Assembly (NCBI GenBank): GCA_947589245.1
Contig: CANQBD010000006.1
Span: 1-63,721 of the forward strand
DNA: 63,721 nt
Origin: an uncultured Anaeroplasmataceae bacterium
Lineage (GTDB): Bacteria > Bacillota_I > Bacilli_A > Acholeplasmatales > Anaeroplasmataceae
Direction of reading: 5' to 3'
Part shown: piece after piece, positions 1 through 8,714 of the stretch
Position numbering within the stretch: position 1 is the first letter of the stretch
Layout: every line of letters begins with the position of its first letter
Translations under genes and position numbers: made by a program
The notes under the pieces: model-generated
Told to the model about the DNA's origin: nothing
Seen by the model: the letters and a program-made list of their open reading frames with translations, nothing else
Database searches by the model: none

Positions 1-38
1 TGAATCTATTCGTAGATCCTATAAACATAAAAAAAGAA

Positions 39-80
39 GCTGTTAGAAACTTTTTAGTTTCTTAACAGCCCCTTTTTTTT
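39..80 (+). terminator. Rho-independent terminator of an upstream gene
   Basis: GCTGTTAGAAACT (39-51) pairs with AGTTTCTTAACAGC (56-69) with one bulged base, followed by CCC and eight T. It must end transcription entering from the left. The 38 bases before it may be the tail of a gene, but three frames stop at different places (1-3, 44-46, 63-65), so no partial protein is called. Confidence 0.85.
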
Positions 81-114
81 TATTTTTTATGATATTTGAA
101 AATTGTCTAAAAAT

Positions 115-143
115 TTGCATTTTATTATCTAAAATGCTATAAT
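115..143 (+). promoter_or_regulatory. Sigma-A-type promoter for the BspA-like lipoprotein gene
   Basis: TTGCAT (115-120), a 17-base spacer and TATAAT (138-143) preceded by TGC, an extended -10. Transcription would start near 150, leaving a leader of about 70 bases with GAGG at 206-209 ahead of the ATG at 220. Confidence 0.7.
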
Positions 144-219
144 TTTCATACAAATAGGTTGAAAAAAGCCATCAAATTAGTTTTTAATATGAATTTACAG
201 TCTGTTGAGGTAATTTTAT

Positions 220-3200
220 ATGAAAAAAATCATTTCATTATCTATATTCATAATGGTAATACTTTTATCTTTGACTGCCTGCACAATTATAGATGAAGAA
301 CCAAGTAATGATTTGCCAACTGAAGAAATAACAGGGATAACCTTTGAAAATCAAAGCTTTATTTATGATGGCAACCAGCATTCTTTAGCCATTTCAGGAA
401 CATTACCACTTGGAGTATCAGTCAATTACACTAATAACAATCAGGTTAATGTTGGAGAATATGAGGTTACTGCTACATTTATTGATTCAACAAATAAATA
501 TAAAGTGCCAAATCCCATGAAAGCCAAGTTGACGATTCTTCCAAAAGAAATAAGTGAAATTTCCTTTACAGGTGAAGAGGTTGTCTATGATGGCCATGTT
601 CACTCTTTAACTATTTCGGGCACTTTACCAGCTGGTGTGACAGTTATTTATGAAAATAATGATCAAATTAATGTTGGTGAATATGAAGTAATTGCTAAAT
701 TTAGGGATTCTACAGGCAACTACAATTTGCCAAAACAATTATCTGCCATATTAAAGATTACACCTAAGAAAATTGATTGGATAACTTTTGAAAGTAAGAC
801 CTATATCTATGATGGAAACATTCATCGACTAGCTATCACAGGCGAGCTTCCAGAAGGAGTAATTGTTGAGTATATAAATAATGATCAAATTAATGTTGGT
901 GAATATGAAGTAATTGCTGAATTTATAGATACTACAGGTAATTACATTGTTCCAGAACCAATGAGTGCTGAAATGATAATTTATGATGATGGTTCTTTTA
1001 TTAAAGTAATTTTTAATTATGGAGATCATCAAGAAACAATAAATATAAAAAGTGGCAGCATTCTTGAAACAGTGCCTGAGATACCTAATCGACTAGGCTA
1101 TAAGGCAACTTGGGATTTTGATTTTTCATTACCAATTTATTTTGATTTAACTTGTAACATTAATTATGATTTACTCATTTACAATATTAATTATGTCTTA
1201 CCGGAGGGAATTGAAAATAATCCCCAAAATGTTACAACCTACACATATGAAAGTGATTTAATCATTTTATATGCTGCTGCTGATATTATTGGCTACCATT
1301 TTGAAGGGTGGTATGCTGATAATACTAAAATAGAATCAATACCCGCTGGAAGTATTGGTGATATTACACTATATGCTAAATGGGAAGCTAATAACTATAC
1401 GATAACCTATCTTACCAATGGTGGTACTTTAGCTTTAAATACTCAAATAGTTACTTATGATAGTGCTTATGAGCTATATGACATAAGTCGGATTGGTTAT
1501 AGTTTTATTAGATATACAAAAGATGGTTTGGAAATAGCTAAAACAGGTATTTGGCAGATTGCTGAAAATGTTACTATCGAAGCTAAATGGCAGGCTAATA
1601 ACTACACGATAACCTATCTTACCAATGGTGGTACTTTAGCTTTAGATACTCAAACAGTTACTTATGATAGTGCGTATGAACTATATGATATTAGTCGGAT
1701 TGGTTATAGTTTTATTAGATATACAAAAGATAGTTTGGAAATTGCTAAAACAGGTATTTGGCAGTTTGCTGAAAATGTTACTATCGAAGCTAAATGGCAG
1801 GCTAATAATTATACGATAACCTATCTTACCAATGGTGGTACTTTAGTTTCAGATACTCAACTAGTTACTTATGATAGTGCGTATGAACTATATGATATTA
1901 GTCGGATTGGTTATAGTTTTATTAGATATACAAAAGATGATTTGGAAATTGCTAAAACAGGTATTTGGCAGATTGCTGAAGATGTTACAATTGAGGCAGT
2001 ATGGGAAATTAATCAATATTTGATTAGTTACTACTATAATGATAAATTATTAGGTACAGAAAGTGTTATTTTTAAAGCGGAATTTAATCTTATGGATACT
2101 GTTGGTGATTATTATGTAGAGGAATGGCTTTTTAGAGATAATACTTATAGTAGTGGTACAACTTTAATTTATGATTTTGATTTTGATATTGAATTATTTG
2201 CAAAAGATATTACTTATAGTGGTTCGGATTTTATTTTAGATATTACTGAAGAAACTAAGACTGCAGCCATTATGGATTATGTGGGTCTTGAAACTGATTT
2301 AGTTATTCCTAATGTGATAAGATATTTAGATGTTAATTATACTATAAATGAAATTGGCGATAGGGCTTTTTATGCTTGTGATAGTCTAATATCAGTTATT
2401 TATCGTGGTAATTTATTGAGTATTGGTAATAATTCCTTTGCTGAATGTGAAAATTTGGAAAGTATTATTTTTGATGGCATAATTGAGACAATTGGTGATT
2501 CGATTTTTGCTGATTGTAATAAACTTAAGAATGTTACAATTAGTTGTGATATAAATGAAGTAAATGGTAATTTATTTTCTGGTTGTATAAGTTTAGAAAC
2601 TTTAACAATTATGGGTAAGGTTGAAAAGATTGAGGCCTATGCTTTTTCTAATTTTGTTAATCTGAAAAACATTATAGTTGATGGTAATATTGAAAGTATT
2701 GGAGCCTTAGCATTTTCGACTTGTAGGAGCTTAAGGAGTATTGTTTTTGGAGCTGAGGTTGGCAATATTGATAGTAATGCTTTTTATAATTGTACTAGCT
2801 TAGAAAGTATTATTATTGCTGGTAATATTGGAAGTATTGGTGAAAAGGCATTTTCGGGTTGCAGCAATTTAGCTAGTGTTACTTTTAATGGTAATATTAA
2901 TAGCATTGTAGAGAATGTATTTTATGGTTGTTTAAGTCTTGCCAATCTGACAATTGGTGGTAATATTGAAAGCATCGGGGATTCAGCCTTTTATCACTGT
3001 ACAAGTTTGACTGAGTTAACTTTTGGTGGTAATGTTGGAAGCATTGGCGGTAGTGCATTTTCGACTTGTAGTAGTTTGACAAGGGTTTTCTTTGGTGGCA
3101 ATGTCGAATATATTGAAAAGTGGGCCTTTAGTAATTGTCGAAGTATTGAATCGATAACTATCACTGGTCAGGCTGGCATTATAGCTAGTGAAGCATTTTG

Positions 3201-3660
3201 GAATTGTAGTGGTTTAATTAATTTCATTGTGGAAAAAGAAGTTGAAAGTGTTGGTGAGGATGCATTTTCAGGTTGTAGTAGTTTATCTACTATAACCTTT
3301 GGTAAAGATTTAAGAATAATTGAACAATATGCGTTTAATAATTGTCCAAACTTAGAAAGCATTATAATAAGAGGTAACATCGAAAGCATTGGAGAATGGG
3401 CGTTCTTTGGTTGTTTTAATTTGAAAAACATCGTTTTTGGTGGCAAAATATTAAGTATTGGTAATGGTGCTTTTAATGATTGTAGTCATATTGAAAATAT
3501 CTATTTTAAAGGTAATTATGAGGATTGGCAGTTAATTACTATTGCTGAGCAAAATGAGGCTTTAGCTAAGGCAACAATTTATTATTATGCAGAAGTTCAA
3601 CCTCAAGAAGATGGTAACTATTGGTTTTATGATGAAGATAATAATGTAGTTATATGGTAA
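220..3660 (+). CDS. Surface lipoprotein with MBG, InlB-type and BspA-type leucine-rich repeats
   Basis: A 1146-aa predicted cell-surface lipoprotein. A basic, hydrophobic signal peptide ends in the lipobox LTAC with Cys21 as the lipid site. Three 74-aa MBG-like units (about residues 37-258, each with YDGxxH and NVGEYEV) are followed by InlB/Listeria-Bacteroides-type repeat segments (about 260-390, GYHFEGWY and LYAKWE). Three nearly identical 69-aa units follow (390-596). BspA-type leucine-rich repeats (about 670-1115, pattern SIGxxAFxxCxxL) fill the rest. There is no LPXTG anchor; the end is Trp-rich (YWFYDEDNNVVIW). BspA-like proteins often bind host or microbial surfaces; that role is inferred. 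It is transcribed alone, between its own promoter and a terminator at 3675. A second BspA-like lipoprotein lies at 61549. Confidence 0.9.
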   Translation: MKKIISLSIFIMVILLSLTACTIIDEEPSNDLPTEEITGITFENQSFIYDGNQHSLAISGTLPLGVSVNYTNNNQVNVGEYEVTATFIDSTNKYKVPNPMKAKLTILPKEISEISFTGEEVVYDGHVHSLTISGTLPAGVTVIYENNDQINVGEYEVIAKFRDSTGNYNLPKQLSAILKITPKKIDWITFESKTYIYDGNIHRLAITGELPEGVIVEYINNDQINVGEYEVIAEFIDTTGNYIVPEPMSAEMIIYDDGSFIKVIFNYGDHQETINIKSGSILETVPEIPNRLGYKATWDFDFSLPIYFDLTCNINYDLLIYNINYVLPEGIENNPQNVTTYTYESDLIILYAAADIIGYHFEGWYADNTKIESIPAGSIGDITLYAKWEANNYTITYLTNGGTLALNTQIVTYDSAYELYDISRIGYSFIRYTKDGLEIAKTGIWQIAENVTIEAKWQANNYTITYLTNGGTLALDTQTVTYDSAYELYDISRIGYSFIRYTKDSLEIAKTGIWQFAENVTIEAKWQANNYTITYLTNGGTLVSDTQLVTYDSAYELYDISRIGYSFIRYTKDDLEIAKTGIWQIAEDVTIEAVWEINQYLISYYYNDKLLGTESVIFKAEFNLMDTVGDYYVEEWLFRDNTYSSGTTLIYDFDFDIELFAKDITYSGSDFILDITEETKTAAIMDYVGLETDLVIPNVIRYLDVNYTINEIGDRAFYACDSLISVIYRGNLLSIGNNSFAECENLESIIFDGIIETIGDSIFADCNKLKNVTISCDINEVNGNLFSGCISLETLTIMGKVEKIEAYAFSNFVNLKNIIVDGNIESIGALAFSTCRSLRSIVFGAEVGNIDSNAFYNCTSLESIIIAGNIGSIGEKAFSGCSNLASVTFNGNINSIVENVFYGCLSLANLTIGGNIESIGDSAFYHCTSLTELTFGGNVGSIGGSAFSTCSSLTRVFFGGNVEYIEKWAFSNCRSIESITITGQAGIIASEAFWNCSGLINFIVEKEVESVGEDAFSGCSSLSTITFGKDLRIIEQYAFNNCPNLESIIIRGNIESIGEWAFFGCFNLKNIVFGGKILSIGNGAFNDCSHIENIYFKGNYEDWQLITIAEQNEALAKATIYYYAEVQPQEDGNYWFYDEDNNVVIW
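1387..2007 (+). repeat. Three tandem 207-bp repeats inside the lipoprotein gene
   Basis: Near-identical units start at 1387, 1594 and 1801 (GCTAATAAC/T...ACGATAACC), a period of exactly 207 bp or 69 aa. Divergence is a handful of bases per unit, so this is a recent in-frame expansion. Confidence 0.95.
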
Positions 3661-3674
3661 TGGTTTTCATCTAT

Positions 3675-3716
3675 AAAAAAAAGACAAAATCTGTTTTTTT
3701 GGATTTTGTCTTTTTT
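3675..3716. terminator. Bidirectional terminator between convergent genes
   Basis: AAAAAAGACAAAATC pairs with GATTTTGTCTTTTTT (3702-3716). A-tract and T-tract on both sides let it serve both the + strand lipoprotein and the - strand ATP-grasp gene. Confidence 0.85.
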
Positions 3717-3731
3717 AAATTGTTTAATTTA

Positions 3732-4922
3732 TTATTTTTTTTCAAGAACTATGTTGTTAAATTTAACTAAATCATCATAATTTTCAAATTTACCAGCGTA
3801 GAATTCATTTCCCATTGCCCCAGATAATGTTTCACTTAATCTTTCATGCATCATAATTTGGGTAGGATACATTGCTTTAATGACCTCATAAGAATATTTA
3901 TATTGTAAACGATCACGTCTTGCTACATAGCAGCAGTAGTATTTAGGATAATCAAGCTTAACATTAACTATTTTATCATAGCAAATAATATCCGCATAGA
4001 TTTGATAAGTATCAACAGATTGACCATAATTGATTAAGTCAGGAGCAAAGCCTCCAGGTGGTCGCATATTAACCTCTAAAGCAACGATATCACCTTTTTT
4101 ACCTAGACCTAGCTTATCTTTACTTAATCTAAAGAATTCTAAATGGAAATATCGCGAATGAATTTTAAAGGCTTTTAAAACTTTACTGCCAGCTTCATAT
4201 AAATCTAGGGGAACTTCCTTGTTAACATAGAAACTAACTTCAAGATTTTCATTTACGATATCCATAATTGAAGGTGGGAAGACCTCATTATCACAAAAGA
4301 CAATGTTACTGTTAGAATCACAAATACCATCTAGAGAAACAATGTTGCCTTCAATAAATTCTTCCATGATATAGGGTACTTGGAAATGCCGGTTATAAAA
4401 TTCCTTAAGATCTTGTTCATTTTTGATTTTATATGTTGCGGCAGCACCTACTCCAACATTAGGTTTAACAACAACAGGATAACCGACTTTTTCAATAAAT
4501 TTTAAATCCTCTTCAAAATTTTTACAAAAAGCATATCTGGCTACAGGAACTCCCGCTTCTATATAATAATCTTTCATTAAGGATTTAGAAGTAAAGGCGA
4601 TAACATCATCTAATTTAGCACCATTAATATTAAAATCAGTTCTAAGTTTAGCATCTTGACGAAGCCAATATTCATTATTTGATTCAAGATAATCAATTTT
4701 ACCATATTTAAAGGCAAAAAATGCTACTGCCCGATATACTTCATCATAAGATTCTAAGGAATTGACTTTATAATATTCTGTGAGAGAATCTTTAACCTTT
4801 TGATTAAGTTCATTGTAAGGAGTATCACCAATACCTAAAACAGTGACACCATTTTTCTTAAGGCGATCACAAAAATTATAATAATTAGTTGGAAATGCGG
4901 GCGAAATAAAAATAAAATTCAT
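3732..4922 (-). CDS. ATP-grasp domain protein (carboxylate-amine ligase-like)
   Basis: A 396-aa protein with a pre-ATP-grasp N-terminal part (about 1-110) and an ATP-grasp fold. Visible pieces are VVVKPNVGVGAAAT (ATP binding), EEFIEGNIVSLDGI and LEVNMRPPGG, whose acidic and Asn residues are the usual Mg2+ ligands. The family joins a carboxylate to an amine or thiol through an acyl-phosphate. The substrate cannot be told from sequence, and there are no pathway neighbours. The start is set by AGGAGG a few bases upstream. It is one of the few minus-strand genes here and is monocistronic. Confidence 0.8.
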   Translation of the reverse strand: MNFIFISPAFPTNYYNFCDRLKKNGVTVLGIGDTPYNELNQKVKDSLTEYYKVNSLESYDEVYRAVAFFAFKYGKIDYLESNNEYWLRQDAKLRTDFNINGAKLDDVIAFTSKSLMKDYYIEAGVPVARYAFCKNFEEDLKFIEKVGYPVVVKPNVGVGAAATYKIKNEQDLKEFYNRHFQVPYIMEEFIEGNIVSLDGICDSNSNIVFCDNEVFPPSIMDIVNENLEVSFYVNKEVPLDLYEAGSKVLKAFKIHSRYFHLEFFRLSKDKLGLGKKGDIVALEVNMRPPGGFAPDLINYGQSVDTYQIYADIICYDKIVNVKLDYPKYYCCYVARRDRLQYKYSYEVIKAMYPTQIMMHERLSETLSGAMGNEFYAGKFENYDDLVKFNNIVLEKK

Positions 4923-4953
4923 TGTTTATAGCCTCCTTCCTAATATATGTCAA

Positions 4954-4982
4954 ATTATATCACAAAAAATTAAATAATGGAA
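4954..4982 (-). promoter_or_regulatory. Promoter for the ATP-grasp gene
   Basis: On the minus strand, TTCCAT (4982-4977), a 17-base spacer and TATAAT (4959-4954) preceded by TGA, an extended -10. It is divergent from the + strand promoter at 4995-5023, so the two elements lie close together. Confidence 0.5.
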
Positions 4983-4994
4983 GATATTTTGTCC

Positions 4995-5023
4995 TTGTGC
5001 TGAGATTAAAACGGGTGTATAAT
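4995..5023 (+). promoter_or_regulatory. Promoter for the membrane protein gene at 5054
   Basis: TTGTGC (4995-5000), a 17-base spacer and a perfect TATAAT (5018-5023). Transcription would begin about 5030, just before TAGGAGG and the ATG. Confidence 0.65.
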
Positions 5024-5053
5024 ATCTTTGATATTAAAAATTAGGAGGGTATT

Positions 5054-5779
5054 ATGAAAAATCCATTTAAAACATATAGTTTTTGGCTTAAAATTATTGG
5101 AGCAGCTCTATTAATAGCTTTTGCTATAGTTTTACTTGTTAGTCCTGATTGGGCAACTTTAGTTGTATTAATAGTTACAGGTTTAACGATTGGCATTTTC
5201 TCAATTATAAGAATTATACCATTACTACGAAGCTTAACAACAGGGAAAGCTAGATTAACATGTTTAGTTGAAATAGCAATTCATTTAGTCTTAGCCGGTT
5301 TATTAATTTTTGCCGCAGTTTTAGTTATTACTAAAAATGAGAATGAGGATGCTAAACTAACTGAATTTGTGAGTGAAAATTATCGTTTCTTAATTACGGC
5401 TTTCTGTTTTACAAGAGTTACTTCCTATTTTATGTGTACAGTTTTATTTAAAGAAGAAACAGATAAGATTAAGTTTTGGACGCACATCGGTTTAATTTTA
5501 ATTTGTTGTGTACTTTGTGCTTGCAATGACCTAAAGAGTAATCTTGTGGCTACTATTTTAGCAGTTATTGCCTTAATTTGTGCTACTTGTCTTATTGTTA
5601 CTGGTGCTTTAGGCTATGGGCGTTATCGTAATCAGATTGTAAAGGATCGAGAAATCAAGAAGGAAGAACAAGATAATGATGAGGCTAATGCTGAAGAGCC
5701 TTTAGAAGCCCCAGCTGATGAGAAATTAATCATTCCAATGATTGATGATGAGCCTAAGGATTCAGATCATGTTAATTAA
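5054..5779 (+). CDS. Six-helix membrane protein of unknown function
   Basis: A 241-aa protein with six predicted membrane segments (about residues 11-35, 37-60, 71-95, 110-132, 140-158 and 165-187) and a charged, acidic cytoplasmic tail rich in Glu and Asp (about 190-241). The helix pairing is reminiscent of the DUF308/HdeD group, but I see no diagnostic motif. AGGAGGG precedes the ATG. It is transcribed alone, between its own promoter and the terminator at 5788. Confidence 0.7.
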   Translation: MKNPFKTYSFWLKIIGAALLIAFAIVLLVSPDWATLVVLIVTGLTIGIFSIIRIIPLLRSLTTGKARLTCLVEIAIHLVLAGLLIFAAVLVITKNENEDAKLTEFVSENYRFLITAFCFTRVTSYFMCTVLFKEETDKIKFWTHIGLILICCVLCACNDLKSNLVATILAVIALICATCLIVTGALGYGRYRNQIVKDREIKKEEQDNDEANAEEPLEAPADEKLIIPMIDDEPKDSDHVN

Positions 5780-5787
5780 TTTATTAT

Positions 5788-5817
5788 TCTCCAAAGTTAT
5801 TTTGGAGATTTTTTTTG
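5788..5817 (+). terminator. Terminator
   Basis: TCTCCAAA-GTTAT-TTTGGAGA hairpin (5788-5808) followed by a run of T. Confidence 0.9.
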
Positions 5818-5843
5818 TTTAGCTAAGGTGATTTTGTTTCTTC

Positions 5844-5872
5844 TTGCAAAATATTTTTTAAAGTATTATAAT
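5844..5872 (+). promoter_or_regulatory. Promoter of the vitamin transport and pantothenate kinase unit
   Basis: TTGCAA (5844-5849), a 17-base spacer and TATAAT (5867-5872). The expected start near 5879 puts the in-frame TTG at 5877 outside the message, which favours the ATG at 5925 as translation start. A small hairpin (GGACCTC-AGAA-GAGGCC, about 5885-5903) lies in the leader. Confidence 0.75.
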
Positions 5873-5924
5873 TAAGTTGCTTATGGGACCTCAGAAGAGG
5901 CCTAAAAAGAAAGGAAAATTAGAT

Positions 5925-6566
5925 ATGAAAAACAAACAAAGTATTCAAAGAATGGTTGGTATTGCCAGCTTAGCTGCTATAACAGCAGTTTTAGGCTTTA
6001 TTGCAAACTACGTTCAAATTGGTACATTCAGCTTGAATTTAACTTTGATTCCCTTAGTTATTGGAGCTATTTTATATGGCCCACTTGCTGGTACTATCTT
6101 GGGAACACTTATTGGTGCAATCATTCTTGTAGCACCTTCAACTCAAGGATTTTTATCGATAAATCCTTTTGCAACAGTGGTCTTATGCTTGGCTAAAACG
6201 GCTCTTGCTGGTTGTGCTGCTGGCTGGATTTTTAAAGTTTTATGGAGAGTAAATTTAATACTTGCGATTGTGTTAGCAACAATTTCTGCTCCAATTGTTA
6301 ACACTGGACTATTTGCAGTTGGTTGTTTTACTTTCTTCTTGCCTACTATGCAAGCAATGGCAGCTGATTCAGCGACAAATGTTTTAACAGTTGTTTTTGT
6401 GACAATGATAGGTTTTAATTTCTTTATTGAATTTGCAATTAATGTAATTTTATCCCCAACAGTCATCTATATTGTGCGGGTTATTTCAAGAAATTATAAT
6501 CTTGGAACTAGTTTTAATATAGGAGCTATTTATAAAGAAGAAGAAATCAAAAATCAGGAGGATTAA
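5925..6566 (+). CDS. ECF transporter S component, probably for pantothenate
   Basis: A 213-aa membrane protein with about six hydrophobic segments and the layout of the small substrate-binding (S) subunit of energy-coupling-factor vitamin transporters: a short basic N-terminus, then a helix starting around GIASLAAITAVLGF, and LYGPLAGTILGTLIGAI in the middle. ECF S components capture a vitamin and share an energising module encoded elsewhere. The next gene is pantothenate kinase, which suggests pantothenate as substrate; that is inference from context, and riboflavin or another vitamin is possible. The start is the ATG at 5925 behind AAAGGAAAA, because the promoter lies too close for any earlier start. 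Confidence 0.75.
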   Translation: MKNKQSIQRMVGIASLAAITAVLGFIANYVQIGTFSLNLTLIPLVIGAILYGPLAGTILGTLIGAIILVAPSTQGFLSINPFATVVLCLAKTALAGCAAGWIFKVLWRVNLILAIVLATISAPIVNTGLFAVGCFTFFLPTMQAMAADSATNVLTVVFVTMIGFNFFIEFAINVILSPTVIYIVRVISRNYNLGTSFNIGAIYKEEEIKNQED

Positions 6567-6577
6567 TCCTCCTTTTT
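6556..6577 (+). terminator. Hairpin overlapping the stop codon, ahead of coaX
   Basis: AGGAGGA-TTAA-TCCTCCT hairpin followed by TTTTT. The TAA stop of the S-component gene sits in the loop. It resembles a compact intrinsic terminator or attenuator between the transporter gene and coaX, and the stem also hides an AGGAGG sequence. Confidence 0.65.
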
Positions 6578-6592
6578 GTACAGGTGGTAAAA

Positions 6593-7342
6593 ATGGTATT
6601 ATTAGTCGATGTTGGAAATTCTAATATTTTATTTGGTTTTGCGAAGGATGGAAAAGTAGTAGATTCTTGTCGTCTTAAATCTTTCACTGATAAGACATCT
6701 GATGAATATTATTATCTTATAAGTCCTATACTCAAAAATTATGAAATTGATGATGTCATAATATCTTCAGTTGTGCCTCTAATAACTTCGGCTTTAAGAA
6801 AGGCTTTAAGAAAATATTCTGGTAAGGAACCAATTATTATGGGTCCTGGTATTAAAACGGGTGTTCAATTAAAGGTTGATGATCCAAAAACAGTTGGGTC
6901 AGATCTTATTTGTGATGTAGCTGGTTTAAGGGGAATTTCTAGTGAGCCATCTATCATCATTGATTTAGGTACGGCAACAAAATATATTTATACTAAGGAT
7001 CAAATATTTTATGGGGTAAGTATCGCTCCTGGAATCAGTGTTTCTATGAAGGCTTTAGTTAACAATGCTGCTTTACTTCCTAGTGTTGAGCTCGTTTGTC
7101 CTAAAAAGGTTATTGGTACTTCAACCATTACTTGTATTCAATCGGGAGTTATCTTTGGGGCTGCTTCACAGGTCGATGGCATGATTGAAAGAATTAAGGA
7201 AGAATTGAATTGTCCTAATGCTGCAGTTTATGCCACTGGTGGTCTTTGTAGTTTGATTGTACCACTTTGTAAAAATAAAATTACAATGCTTAAAGATTTG
7301 ACTTTAAATGGACTTCTTAATATTTATGAAATGAATAGGTAA
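6593..7342 (+). CDS. coaX: Type III pantothenate kinase
   Basis: A 249-aa cytoplasmic enzyme that phosphorylates pantothenate, the first step of coenzyme A synthesis. The N-terminal LLVDVGNSNILFGF is the ASKHA-fold phosphate-binding signature of CoaX. IIDLGTATKYIYT and YATGGLCSLI match the second phosphate and adenosine regions. Length is normal for the family. GTG at 6584 is also in frame, but GGTGG at 6583-6587 fits as the ribosome site for the ATG at 6593. It is coupled to the upstream vitamin transporter gene and separated from it by the hairpin at 6556. Confidence 0.92.
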   Translation: MVLLVDVGNSNILFGFAKDGKVVDSCRLKSFTDKTSDEYYYLISPILKNYEIDDVIISSVVPLITSALRKALRKYSGKEPIIMGPGIKTGVQLKVDDPKTVGSDLICDVAGLRGISSEPSIIIDLGTATKYIYTKDQIFYGVSIAPGISVSMKALVNNAALLPSVELVCPKKVIGTSTITCIQSGVIFGAASQVDGMIERIKEELNCPNAAVYATGGLCSLIVPLCKNKITMLKDLTLNGLLNIYEMNR

Positions 7343-7347
7343 TTAGT

Positions 7348-8331
7348 ATGTTATTAGATATTATATTGATTTTTGTTTGCATAATTGTCGGTATTTTATT
7401 CCTATTTTTTCTTATAGCCGGATTCATGCATTATAAGCTGTTTGGCAAAAGATGGGAACCAGATGGTATCGTTAAATATTATGAGCAAAATGAATTTGCT
7501 GGTTTTGAAGCTACTGAATTTGTTGTCAACATAAAAGATGAATATTTAAGAGGCTACTGCTATTATTATGCTAATTTAGATTATAAGGGTGTCATTGTTT
7601 TTGCCCATGGTATGTGGGGCTCTCATAAAGCTTATTTACAAGAGATAGAGGCTTTAGCTAAAGCCGGCTATAGAGTTTATGCTTATGACAACTATGGTAC
7701 TGAGCTTTCTGATGGTAAAAATATTTTAGGACTTGGTAGCAGTGTTAGGTGCTTAGATGTGGTTTTGAAATATTTAAAACAAATTTATAAAGCTGATGAA
7801 ATTGCAGTTATGGGACATTCATGGGGTGGCTTTGCTGCAGCTTCAATAGCTAAATATCATCCAGATTTAAAAATGGTTATTAGTATGTCTGGCTTTGTAA
7901 GTATTAGAAGAGTTTTAAAGTCCATTTTGCCTAAGAAACTTTATTTTCTAATTCCTTACTTTATTTTAATTGACTTTTTTAAATGTGGGAAATATAGTCT
8001 TGCTAATACTAAAAAGATTTTAAGTAAAACTCAAATTAAGACTTTGATTATTCATTCTTTAGATGATAATTTAGTAAAGTTTAAGTACAATGCTGGCTTT
8101 TTACAAAAAAAGATCACTAATCCTAATATCAATTATTTAATAGTTGATGGTAAAAAGCATAATCCTGATTATAGCAGCAAGGCTATAGAATATACTACCC
8201 AAGTTTTAAATAAGTTACATAGTCTTACAAAAGAGGAAGCTCAAGAATTTCGAAAAGATATTAATTATCATTTAATGGGTGAATTAGATAATGTTATTAT
8301 GGAAAAGATTTTAGCTTTCTTGAATAATTAA
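7348..8331 (+). CDS. Membrane-anchored alpha/beta hydrolase
   Basis: A 327-aa protein with one N-terminal membrane helix (about residues 4-27) and an alpha/beta-hydrolase domain. The nucleophile elbow GHSWGG gives Ser158. The likely acid is Asp239 or Asp240 in HSLDD and the likely base is His271 in GKKHNPD. VFAHGMWGSH is the oxyanion-hole segment. The family includes serine aminopeptidases, lipases and esterases, and substrate cannot be assigned. It starts five bases after coaX and is probably cotranscribed with it. Confidence 0.85.
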   Translation: MLLDIILIFVCIIVGILFLFFLIAGFMHYKLFGKRWEPDGIVKYYEQNEFAGFEATEFVVNIKDEYLRGYCYYYANLDYKGVIVFAHGMWGSHKAYLQEIEALAKAGYRVYAYDNYGTELSDGKNILGLGSSVRCLDVVLKYLKQIYKADEIAVMGHSWGGFAAASIAKYHPDLKMVISMSGFVSIRRVLKSILPKKLYFLIPYFILIDFFKCGKYSLANTKKILSKTQIKTLIIHSLDDNLVKFKYNAGFLQKKITNPNINYLIVDGKKHNPDYSSKAIEYTTQVLNKLHSLTKEEAQEFRKDINYHLMGELDNVIMEKILAFLNN

Positions 8332-8370
8332 ATTATTTATGATAATATAAGTTTAGAATGAGGTGGAAAA

Positions 8371-8673
8371 ATGCAAAATAGTAAAAAGAATTTAGCCTTC
8401 AAAATAATTGTTTTTATTGCTTTTATTTGTGCAGTAGCTTTAACTGTTCTTTATTTTGTTGAGCAAAGTAATGGTAGTCAATCCTATTTTTCATATCATT
8501 TTGCGATTCCTATCACGTTATTTTTGGTTGGGATAATAGCTGTTTTTTTGACACGTATTTCACTTAAAAATTATAGTGGTGAATCAAAGGGTGATAATTT
8601 AATGATAGTTGTTGGAATATTATTATTTGTCTGTGCAATTTTTTCCCTAATTATGTCATACGTAAATGGCTAG
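8371..8673 (+). CDS. Small three-helix membrane protein
   Basis: A 100-aa hydrophobic protein with three predicted membrane helices (about 9-28, 43-65 and 74-97) separated by short polar loops. GAGGTGG precedes the ATG with good spacing. Not recognised. It ends just before the promoter of the RNA element at 8715. Confidence 0.65.
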   Translation: MQNSKKNLAFKIIVFIAFICAVALTVLYFVEQSNGSQSYFSYHFAIPITLFLVGIIAVFLTRISLKNYSGESKGDNLMIVVGILLFVCAIFSLIMSYVNG

Positions 8674-8679
8674 ATAAAC

Positions 8680-8708
8680 TTTACAAAAAGCTAAAAATAT
8701 GTTATATT
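8680..8708 (+). promoter_or_regulatory. Promoter of the structured RNA
   Basis: TTTACA (8680-8685), a 17-base spacer and TATATT (8703-8708). The predicted start is about 8715, exactly where the closing stem of the RNA begins. Confidence 0.65.
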
Positions 8709-8714
8709 TAAATT

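Noticed and set aside
1-46. A partial gene at the left edge
   Set aside because: All three frames stop within 65 bases at different sites, and none shows recognisable sequence.
2897-3446. Minus-strand frames inside the first lipoprotein gene
   Set aside because: They mirror the periodic LRR coding repeats and have no ribosome sites.
5877-5924. Upstream TTG and ATG starts for the ECF S component
   Set aside because: The TTG at 5877 would lie at or before the transcription start, and the ATG at 5883 has no room for a ribosome site. The ATG at 5925 has AAAGGAAAA.
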